This document shows, in pieces, positions 55,843-64,000 of a stretch of DNA of 64,000 nt. Position 1 is the stretch's first letter. Every line of letters starts with the position of its first letter. The notes beneath the pieces are model-generated. The model was not told where the DNA came from and made no database searches. It worked only from the letters and a program-made list of their open reading frames with translations. The position numbers and the translations under genes were made by a program. The DNA comes from Myrica gale (lineage: Eukaryota; Streptophyta; Magnoliopsida; Fagales; Myricaceae), in contig OZ005603.1 in the NCBI GenBank assembly GCA_963930655.1, forward strand, positions 26,736,201 to 26,800,200, in the 5' to 3' direction.

Positions 55843-56409
55843 CTAGCAGTACTCTTTTACCAATGATGATGAACAGAGAAGATCAAAAGGAGAGCCACAT
55901 CTATACATTTTCTCTTTGGTTGGATGATGGTCGCCATCAGCTTTTATGCAGAAGCATATTCTATTTCCTTGGCTATTGGAAGAGTCCTTAATGTTCCCCA
56001 GCTCACAGCAAGCCTTCTCAATTGAATCGACACGCAAGGTATATATATGTATAAAGTCTTTCAAATCCAGGAGTAGCTGATCGTGATTATAATCCACTGT
56101 GCATGGTCCATATTTATCCTTGTATAGACCTCGAAAAACCTTGTTGAACCATGCAAGCGGAAAACATGAAATAGTATTCTTACCCAAGGGTTTAATCAAA
56201 TTTTCTCTGTCAGGGTTCTCTTCGTTACCAAAAACATTAAAAAAGTTAGTGAAATCCAGCGTTACTTCTACAATGAAACAGTATTGACTCGAGTCAAAAG
56301 CATGATTATTTGTCCTACAAAATTTAGCAATAAATAAGTTCATATATATGCAACAAAACAACAAAGAATCTAAATAAAATAAACTGAACCAAAATATAAA
56401 ATAATCCAA
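55843..56409 (-). CDS. Unrecognised 188-codon open frame
   Basis: The frame opens with a very hydrophobic start (MDYFIFWFSLFYLDSLLFCC) and continues with a soluble, Cys-containing part: DFTNFFNVFGNEENPDRENL, ISCFPLAWFNKVFRGLYKDK, YGPC, LLLDLKDFIHIYTLRVDSIE, RICFCIKADGDHH, MYRCGSPFDLLCSSS. The first third may be intron, since TTTTGTAG at about 56310 looks like an acceptor and coding-like composition begins after it. I do not recognise it with confidence. The spacing of Cys and the late SIEKA / CFCIKAD / RCGSPFDL elements weakly recall RNase T2 proteins, but neither catalytic-site motif (HGLWP, HEWxKHG) is visible. It could be a gene part or chance. Confidence 0.3.
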   Translation of the reverse strand: MDYFIFWFSLFYLDSLLFCCIYMNLFIAKFCRTNNHAFDSSQYCFIVEVTLDFTNFFNVFGNEENPDRENLIKPLGKNTISCFPLAWFNKVFRGLYKDKYGPCTVDYNHDQLLLDLKDFIHIYTLRVDSIEKACCELGNIKDSSNSQGNRICFCIKADGDHHPTKEKMYRCGSPFDLLCSSSLVKEYC

Positions 56410-57085
56410 ATTGGCAATTATTGCCTCATGGGAAATAGAAATAGGTGCGTAGTAAATGATAAGTGCCTAGCTACCTCGAACGGTTGCCAAAAAAAATATG
56501 GATTCAGTAACGTGCATGGTATACATCTTATAAGTGTATAGCTTATAACTGTGCTCTGACAATTGGCGGAACCAGAAATTGATCATATTGGAGACCGATT
56601 TTAAATAATAATAATAATATTTTTTTAGAATTTTATTTAATTAAATAGAAAAATATAGTAGAAAAATATTTATCATTAGGTTACATTTTTAATTTAAGAC
56701 ATAATAAAATTATTAATAAGTTATTGACTTAAAGATATACTTTCATGTTAGTTATCAACAAAAATCATGATTTATCAATAATAATTTTCTTCTTAAAATC
56801 CAAAATTTTATAACATTCAATGTTTTCTTCAAGTTACATTTGTTGAGAAAATAGAAATTAAGAACATGGATGAAAATAAGTGAGTGTTTAAAGAGCTCGA
56901 TCAAGAAAAATAAAAGTAAACCACACCTTATGACTTTTATTGTTAAATATATTGTCACAAGAAAAAAAAAATTCTAAAACCTTTGAATTTTTTTTTAAAA
57001 AAATTACAAATATTAGAAAACAGCAAAATCTCAGCTCAAGCTCATGATGTGCTGACCGTTTCCTGATGGCTCTCCTATCCCAATA
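56410..57085. other. Intergenic stretch, no gene recognised
   Basis: AT-rich, without clear repeats or coding signal. Confidence 0.4.
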
Positions 57086-57089
57086 ATGT

Positions 57090-57310
57090 CTTATTTGAAT
57101 TGGCTCTTCATCGTGGCTGGGAGAAGGTCATTTTTTAAACTGATTCCAAACTCCTCCTTGAGGATGCTCCGGCTGTCTCTCCCCCCTCCTGCTGGAAGAT
57201 TGCTGAATTGCGTGCTCATCCTGAGTGGTCTTTCCACTGGATCTCCCGCAAGTTCAACACTCAGGCGCACTTGTTGGCTCATTGGGCAGCCTCTGCTAAA
57301 GTGTCGGGTC
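57090..57310 (+). pseudogene. LINE RNase H-like domain remnant
   Basis: A plus-strand frame reads ELALHRGWEKVIF, a stop, TDSKLLLEDAPAVSPPSCWK, IAELRAHPEWSFHWISRKFN and TQAHLLAHWAASAKVSG. The D-S pair and the PEW..HWI.RKFN.QAH.LA.WAA ending are those of the RNase H-like domain at the end of plant LINE or reverse-transcriptase-like proteins. It is an isolated fragment with a stop. Confidence 0.7.
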
Positions 57311-58181
57311 TTTTTTTATTCTACTTGTATTCCTTTGCATATCCTTGTTGTGATTCGAACACTTTACCTTAGTTGGTTTGAGTTTAATAACTTTGCTTTA
57401 TTCAGGAAAAAAAATACCACATAGACTATATGGTGAACTAAATATACGATAAAAGATCACTTTTTTCCCTTCCTTGTAGCACAGTCAAGAAATGGTTTGC
57501 CTTTCTTTAGAAATCTAATCATTTGTTTTGATCTTAATTCTCTGAACAACAAATCTCTCTCTGTAATATTTTGAAACAGTTCGGTCGATCAAAGAGAGTT
57601 TTTTTCCGTGTCACGTTTTAAACATTTAGAAAATATCTGAAATAAAGGCAAATCCACTGAAAACAATGACAAGCAGCACGGCGTTGCATTTACTACAATT
57701 GCTTCATACAAAGTTCCTTAGTGAAGTTCTTTTAATACAAGAACCATTTTCTCTGTAACGTGGACTACATTCAAATCCACTGAAAGCAAGAAAGACAAAA
57801 CAGTTAAAAAAATTTAAATCTGCCGAGGTAAGACAGCTAAACAAGCCTCGACAACGAAACTGCAGTGAAGATATGATCACTAAGGGTACTATGTGTTATG
57901 TAATGACTTTACCATAATGGAACTGCGTCAGTTGATACTTCTCATTCTGCTGACTACCTATACAAGAAAAAAAGTATGTTCTCGTGTCGTGGGGCAGCAA
58001 GGACAAAATTTACCACCACAATAATTTCTCGACAGACAGCAAAAATATTCTTCTACCTACCTCTGTATCTTATATGAACTTTATCTTCCTACCTTACCAT
58101 GTTGATGAAAAAAAAAAACAAACTGCGTATACGACTTTGATGGGCAAACTCAATTGCATAAATGGCCGACTTAATCGGCAA
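57311..58181. other. Intergenic stretch, probably mitochondrial carrier 3' flank
   Basis: No gene recognised. The 3' UTR of the minus-strand carrier gene should lie near its right end. Confidence 0.4.
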
Positions 58182-61100
58182 CTAAAATCTCGAAGGCATG
58201 CTTGATAGAAGCATCTTCAATGTCTCGTATGTCATGAAGACAATGCCTACACCAGGAACAACCTTGTAGTATTCTGGCATAATCCCTCTATATAACCCTC
58301 GAAGGCCTTCAGTCCGCATTATTTGCCCAATTGTCCCAAACAAGCCAGTATTATAGACACGTGCTCGACCACCAGCCCCCTCCAACTGCATCCTTCGCCT
58401 CACAAGATCCAAAGGAAATGTAGCTGGAAAGTAATCGGAAGATCAAAAAATAATTATGTTGTCATATTAAAAAATATTGGCAGATAATTACGTCCAGTCC
58501 AGTACAAATTGACCGTCTCCTTATGCCTTCCCGACAAGGATGATAATTGGTCCAAAAATATATCAGTTCATGTCAGAGACATAAACACAGGAAGCAGGAA
58601 CAACCAGAAAAGCCGTGCCTCATAAATCATTTCAGGATAGACGTTTCAACCTCATTTTACTAGCTTACAAATTTTATCTGAAAAAAGAGCCAAGGTTTAA
58701 TGAGGAGCACATAACCCAGGGGACAGCCATTGAGAAGGAGGAAGTTTGCCACTAAAGTCTACAGCACAGGTACCTAAGTGTGTGTCATCGAGAGTCAACA
58801 TACAACATCAACTTTTCCGTCAGGAAATTGTGTCTATAAAATGAACTTTTTCTCCCAAAAAATATGGTTTATAACTTTAGCAGGAATAGAGCAAAAGTAC
58901 AGCAACAATACGAGTTTTTCTTTTTTCAAGTTTAGAACCCAGTGACTAGTATAGCAAAAGAAGTATAAACGTGCATCTCTGCAATTGGTGTCTGAAACAA
59001 AAACGTCCTCAACATAAGTTGCAAGAAAAAAAAAATCCGTAGATTAGCAATGAAAGCAACATTATTCATATACTAAATAAAATTTCCACTCAAATCCACT
59101 TTCCACCACCATGACATCACATCACATGAAATAAGCATTACAACTGGACTAAAAAACCCACCAACATGGTCAGAGTTGGAAAAACAGGTCACTAGGGGTA
59201 AAGGTATTGGTGATTTTAGACCACTCACCTGTAGATGATGCAATGCCTGAAATACTTCCACAAGCAAGACTGACCATGATAGTGGGATCATCGGGCCTAA
59301 TGCCAAAAGAAAGTATAAGCATAATACTACAACCCAGAAAAGCAAACATAACGCCACATAAATTATGCCTCAATGCAAAGAGGAAGTATTTCACCTTCGA
59401 GACTGCCAAAAAGATCTCAAGGCCTCATAAACAGAAAAGCTTATAGCTATACTGGGTCCAACACCCTGTCTCATACAAATCATCAAAAGGCGATGTTAGT
59501 CACTATAGTGGACCCATAAAGAAGAAATCTAAGAAAGGTAAAAAGCATACCAAAAGTGTTGCTCCTAGTCCTTTATACAAGCCCAAAAAGCCCTCGTCTC
59601 TGCAAATGGTATGAAATGAATGCCAGATACCTCTGTAGTAAGTCGAATTTGTCTGCGAGAGCAAAATGTAACTGAATTAGACAACAGTTCCAAAACAAAG
59701 ACATAAGGAATGGGCTTTTCCTCATTCAGTTCACTATTAGCTTTTCTCTTGTTTCCTTGCCCCCAACAACACCCACAGCCTAAGAAAAATCACCCAGACA
59801 CACAAACATTACCTGTGCTGCAAGACGTGTCCTTACAAGATCCAGTGGGTATGTAGAAGTGGCAGCTGTTATTCCCGCCAATCCACCACCAACAAAGTGC
59901 ACACAAAGATCTGCACTTGTATTACCTCTATGATTTTCCCCAATAATCGAATGCAACCACTGCAGAACATAAGAGGCATGCTTTAATCATAAGTATCACA
60001 AGATGATATGCAATTTCATTTTAACCGACTATTGGCATTGCTCAAAGAACGCCATCACTCACATTCTTGTAGCGTTCATAGGCATAGAAGTTGACGGCAG
60101 AATAAGGAATACGGTGCGCAATTGTAACAAGATTGCCTTTCCAAAATGCTCTGAACCCTTCTTCGTGGATAATACGAGAAGCCTCACGCCATATGCACGG
60201 CTTACTCAGTGCTGCAGCTTTAGAGTGCATACCTTGCACCTAAGAAGAATGTGGAACAGCCAACAGCTAAGCAATTGGAGGAAATAAATACCATAAAAAA
60301 TTGCCACAGAAAGATATGTACCAAAACCACATTATTTTATTTCAATTCTCTCTCATACCAAGGATACCTGAAACCAAGCATTAGGCATAATTTTCCGTAA
60401 ATTACAGCTATAACACTGATTAAAACTTCTAGGCAATTTATGTCCACAAATACACTGATAGTCATGAGAAAATGGAAGAATTTACTTGAACCTAACAATT
60501 AAAATTCTGTCACAAAAAAATACGACAAGAATATCAGACTCCGAGTAGAACAGTTTCTACCATATACTAAATGAAGCAGGTTTCAGCTTCTTCCTAATGG
60601 GTGCAGGACAACAAAAGCCAAGTAATTCAATCTGCAATTTTTATAATCCCAATTCTATCGAATTTTGTAAAGAAAAGTAACAGTTGCAGTCATTCAAAAA
60701 CCGTCCACAATCCCGACGAAACAAAGGATATTTTCTTCCCCATTGCTCGAAAAATCCCTCTTGAACAGAGATTAATGGAGAATAGTCAATCTAACAGGAA
60801 AACCTATGCAATGAAATGGTACAAAGCTTCATGATAATATTCACGTCTTAGTCCCACTTCTTCCCCTAGATACATTTGTGGTATCGTTAAAGAAACCAAG
60901 TAAGCCTTTGTTTTAAACATTCGGGTCCCATTTAACAAAATCACTACCCAAATGGCAAGTATACGTTAATAGTTTGATTATTTTTTTTGAAAATTCAATG
61001 CTCCCAATAAACCCAATCCCAAGTCCCACTTCCCCAACTCCAATAAGGTTCACAAACGATTTAGTGCCCTATCTCGATACATACAAAACGACAATCTTCC

Positions 61101-61407
61101 CTATCTTAAACAGCATAAATCAAAAATAGAGAGTGAGACAACGGACCTGAAAGAGGATAGTGAGGCGAGCCAAAGGCGCCGTGCAGGTCTTGCTGAAAGC
61201 ACCGGCAATGCCACCGGCGAGAAGCTGTTGCACCGTGCCAATCTGCGATTGCGGATTCAGTGAATGCTTCGCGTGGCTCTGATGCTGCTGCTGCAGAAAT
61301 TTCCGGTCGACGACGCTCCCATGAGCAGTGTTCAGAGCTCTCTGGCCTCCTTCGACAACCACACCCACTCGGACGTCCATATTGAAAGCCTCTCTCTTCA
61401 AACCCAT
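58182..61407 (-). CDS. Mitochondrial carrier (SLC25-type) protein
   Basis: Seven minus-strand exons join in frame to 355 residues: 61407-61147, 60239-60063, 59959-59813, 59652-59551, 59465-59395, 59296-59229 and 58423-58182, all GT-AG. Three carrier repeats are visible. Repeat 1: QLLAGGIAGAFSKTCTAPLA then RLTILFQ, with EGFRAFWKGNLVTIAHRIPY. Repeat 2: HFVGGGLAGITAATSTYPLD then LVRTRLAAQ, with EGFLGLYKGLGATLLGVGPS. Repeat 3: GSISGIASSTATFPLDLVRR then RMQLEGAGGRARVYNTGL, with EGLRGLYRGIMPEYYKVVPG. Each has P-x-(D/A)-x-x-(R/K). It matches the plant group of At3g53940, At3g55640 and At2g37890. The inner mitochondrial membrane is the family's place; the substrate (nucleotide or cofactor type) is not known to me. 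ATG at 61407 (AACAATGGG context) is the first in frame; MDVRVGVVVEGG at 61380 is an alternative start. No damage seen. Confidence 0.93.
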
Positions 61408-61879
61408 TGTTTCTCTGACTCTACTATTTGGTACAACGAGGAGGGTGGGTGAGCAAGATCTCACCTTTTCTTCAACGATGGGTGAGTTATCTCAGAAACC
61501 CTAGGATCGGAAAATAGGGAGTCGTGGGAGTAAGGAATATGTGAGGAATTTTTGTGGAAGCGAGAGAAGCCCTGTAGGTAGAAATCCCTAGTCTTTTTTT
61601 TTCTTTCTAAATAGATAGAAATCCGTAGTCAGATGGAATATACTGTGGAACAATGGTGCATAACTGTTCCGTAGGGTTTTGTTTTCTGTTATTTCTTACT
61701 CGTTTTTTTTTTGCTTGTTACAGTTGGCGTGAGACTTTAGAGTGGTTTTCGAGAAGGACACGTTTCGCACGTGAAAACCTTGCATCTTACGATTTCGATG
61801 TTGTTTTTTTTCCCGTTCAAATTGTCAATCTAGAAATTTATAAAATGGAGTCACCATTTGACAAACGGCTGATAAGGGG

Positions 61880-62092
61880 ATGTTTGACACCCAAAAAATT
61901 TCGTCCACTAAAATGTTTATCTTAATAAAATAATTTTCTTCTTATTAAATCATTAATATTTACTCTAAATAAATATAAAAAATATTATCTAAATCATATT
62001 TCTCTTTACTTTTTCACCAACTCCAACACTCCAACATTTTTAACATCTCAATATTTTTACAATCAAAAATCACCACACCGTCCAGTTTCGTT
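61880..62092. mobile_element. Tourist-like MITE
   Basis: Starts near GGGGATGTTTGACACCCAAA and ends near AATCACCACACCGTCC, with the family core TCATATTTCTCTTTACTTTT and TCACCAACTCCAACACTCC. Exact ends not fixed. Confidence 0.6.
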
Positions 62093-62107
62093 TTTGGAAT
62101 GCACATA

Positions 62108-62270
62108 AATTAAATAAGTCCCTAAATTTTAAAACCCATCAAATTAGTCCCTAATGTTTAAAATACTTCACATTTAAAGATTACGGAGGGACTGAAGTCT
62201 TAATAAATCTTAAACTTTAGGAATTAATTTCATAAATTTCAAAATTTAGATACTTATTTAATTTTCACGC
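62108..62270. mobile_element. Short inverted-repeat MITE
   Basis: The left arm ATTAAATAAGTCCCTAAATT, with AAATTAGTCCCTAATGTTTA, pairs inverted with CTTTAGGAATTAATTTCATA and AAATTTAGATACTTATTTAA. The arms are about 60 bp with mismatches. Confidence 0.6.
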
Positions 62271-62514
62271 AAACCTTAAGACTAACTTTGTATTTATCTT
62301 CTTTTTTAGGTGATGAGATTGAATCGAGAGCTTTTTGTCTAGTAAACTCAGATGAGTCGGACTCAATTTTTACGATAAACAAACTCAGACAAATTCGAAC
62401 ATGAGCAACAGCTCTTCTATGCATTTATCAGGTCAGTCGCACAAGAGATGACCACCTTGGACAAATCCGAACACATGCAACGACCCCTCACACCATGTAT
62501 CAATTAGGGAATGT

Positions 62515-62815
62515 TCGTTTTGTAAAAGAATATAAGATTTTTAGGATTTTGATAGAATTTTAAGTAAATTAAAATTTTATAGGTTTTTGTCTAAAAGTTG
62601 ATGAAAAGTTTTAAAAATATTTTATTTTTTTTAGAATTTGTGCAAAGTGTAGAAAAAAATGATTTGATATAATTATTTAATAAAAAAATATTAGAATTAA
62701 GTGAAAAATATGAAAAAATAAAATTTGTTATATATATTTTTAAAAATTTATTAAAATATTATGTAAAAAGTATAAAAATTTTCAAAATTTTAAATTTTCG
62801 TTTAACGAATTTGGT
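62515..62815. mobile_element. AT-rich MITE remnant, second family
   Basis: It shares blocks with 20088-20305 (AAAAATGATTTGATATAATT, TTTAATAAAAAAATATTAGA). Ends unclear. Confidence 0.4.
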
Positions 62816-63655
62816 TGATTACATAGACCAACGTCACATAACTCGTAGCAAAAATGTTCTACTGAGATTTGAGCTTCGGTCTACCTTCTGGTAGGTTTGA
62901 CCCCTAGCTATCTCGCCCACGCCGCCTTAAAGGGGCCCACCATTGATCTACCAGCCAAAGTTGCATAGTTCCCAAAAAAACCGCCAAGTAGAAGAAACGA
63001 CCCGCCTTATTTTCGGCGTCAAACACGAGTACTGATTAGGAAGCAGGCCCATGCATCTCCTCGATGGCCTTCTTAATGAAATAAAAACGACCCGCCTAGG
63101 TAGAAGACTTTGAACCCATACGAAAATCGGGCTTCAGATGGTCTCTAAGACCCTCCATTAAAACGTGTCCCCAGCCCAATCTTGAGAAAGAATCATATCC
63201 CCCTTTTTTTTTGAGAACCGGAAGATTACACTTTGGCACCTTTTTACAATAAGGGTATGTTTGTTTAACCGCATAATCAAATCAGCAAAACATTTTACTT
63301 GCTTTCCGGTATTTGAGATGCAATTAAAAATGAGGTCAACTGAAAATCTTTTAAAGTTAACTGAAAACTTCTCTTCTTTTCCAGAAAATAAACTAACCCC
63401 AGATTTTTCAGAAACCAAACTTCATTTTTTACTTCCTCTCCTCGATATTTCCAGCTCTCACCCCACCCCACACCCCGACGTTTTTCAGGCACTGTTTCTC
63501 TCTCTCTCCCACTCACTGCTTCTCTTTCTCCCTCTCTTGCCCACTCAAGCTCATCGTCTTCTAATGCTTCCGAGAATCATGTAAGAAATGGCAAATCTTT
63601 CAACTGCGAGCGAGAGTGAACGTAGGGATTTCGTTAAAAGGGTTTATGCACTCAC

Positions 63656-63793
63656 CGGTTTGTCGGGGACGAGGTGCTTGCCGCTGGGGAGCCTCATCCT
63701 GGAACGGAAGCGAAGAGAGGACACCACTGAGCGGGAAACGACCATGTTCCCTCCCATGATCCTGGAAGCTACGTTGCTCAATCTCCCTGCCAT
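63656..63793 (-). CDS. First exon of NDUFB8-like complex I subunit, partial
   Basis: ATG 63791-63793 on the minus strand opens MAGRLSNVASRIMGGNMVVS, then SRMRLPSGKHLVPDKP, and meets a good donor CCG/GTGAGT at 63656/63655. This is the N-terminus of the plant homologue of NADH dehydrogenase 1 beta subcomplex subunit 8 (At5g47570-like), about 125 residues in full, part of the inner-membrane arm of mitochondrial complex I. The expected second exon (beginning near LPVNDEL, with PFPEPCIDR) is not visible in the 2.2 kb down to the carrier gene, which lies in the same direction. So it is either a gene with a very long intron that would enclose the carrier, or an orphan exon left by duplication or deletion. 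Confidence 0.7.
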
Positions 63794-64000
63794 TTTCGTT
63801 TCCCTCGATTTGCTTATTCCTCTTCAACAAAACAATCGCTCCCCTGTGTATGTGCATCTCCATAAAGACAAAACAAATTAGGCAACGCGGTCAATGACGC
63901 CGTTTGGAAGTGGTGTCCCCTCTTTTGGGCTGCCGAAGTGTTTTGGGTCACTTCAAATACTGTTAGCACGTTGAATGACTTTATGATTTGAATTTGTTTT
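63794..64000. other. Upstream flank of NDUFB8-like exon
   Basis: It should contain the promoter of the minus-strand exon. No TATA box or other site is clear. Confidence 0.35.

Larger units (their letters stand above)
61408..63655. other. Intergenic stretch with several MITEs
   Basis: The carrier promoter and leader lie at the left end (a telo-box-like AAACCCTAG near 61495). MITE copies follow at about 61880-62092, 62108-62270 and 62515-62815. No later exon of the NDUFB8-like gene was found here. Confidence 0.5.

Noticed and set aside
55843..56409. Calling this frame an RNase T2 gene
   Set aside because: Both active-site motifs of the family are absent; the likeness is too weak.
58182..61407. 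Calling the carrier an ADP/ATP or CoA carrier
   Set aside because: The sequence supports the plant carrier subgroup of At3g53940, but no residue I can see fixes the substrate.
62860..62940. Possible tRNA-like sequence
   Set aside because: I could not fold a cloverleaf with acceptor, D and T arms; no tRNA gene is supported anywhere in the window.
63588..63881. 97-codon plus-strand frame at the right edge
   Set aside because: It is antisense to the NDUFB8-like first exon, which has the recognisable protein and a proper splice donor.

Overview
The window is nuclear DNA of a flowering plant, most likely a eudicot. It is AT-rich, its genes have many GT-AG introns, and the proteins belong to plant families (PRA1.A, ATG1, S-domain receptor kinase, RETICULATA-related, MIZU-KUSSEI-like DUF617, plant-type mitochondrial carrier). 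The space between genes is packed with plant transposons: Ty1-copia, Ty3-gypsy, hAT, Mutator-like and Tourist-like MITEs. Species cannot be fixed from sequence alone.

Layout. 0-11 kb: three small minus-strand genes for membrane-anchored Cys/Gly-rich microproteins (178-470, 8343-8486, 10771-10938), separated by a decayed copia element (1.0-5.6 kb), a Mutator-like element with a 9-bp target duplication (7.06-8.18 kb) and a hAT element with an 8-bp duplication (9.07-10.56 kb). 14-17.5 kb: a complete seven-exon PRA1.A gene (minus), with a MITE nested inside another MITE in intron 3. 17.7-22.5 kb: a hAT element carrying ATAD5/ELG1-like exon pieces, then a Mutator-like element carrying pieces of a DUF829/TMEM53-like gene (a Pack-MULE). 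25.6-32.4 kb: a complete 13-exon ATG1 autophagy kinase gene (plus). 33.4-36.0 kb: an S-domain (ZmPK1-type) receptor kinase gene broken by a MITE and a 2-bp deletion. 37.9-42.0 kb: a seven-exon RETICULATA-RELATED chloroplast protein gene with a 1-bp frameshift in exon 6. 42.7-49.65 kb: a gag-less Ty3-gypsy element on the minus strand, whose long LTR holds tandem repeats and an F-box gene fragment. 50.35-51.95 kb: a DUF617/MIZ1-like gene interrupted cleanly by a hAT element and also by a nonsense codon. 52-58 kb: MITEs, LINE RNase H remnants and one unrecognised 188-codon ORF. 58.2-61.4 kb: a complete seven-exon mitochondrial carrier gene (minus). 63.66-63.79 kb: first exon of a complex I NDUFB8-like gene without its later exons.

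There is no operon-like relation between the genes. Intact-looking genes are PRA1.A (endomembrane trafficking), ATG1 (autophagy initiation) and the mitochondrial carrier. The strongest observations concern gene wreckage and gene capture: four transposon boundaries were set to the base by perfect target-site duplications, a fifth has a duplication with one mismatch, and removing the insertion and one duplication copy restores the reading frame of the host gene in two cases (DUF617 and receptor kinase). Two DNA transposons carry recognisable pieces of host genes.
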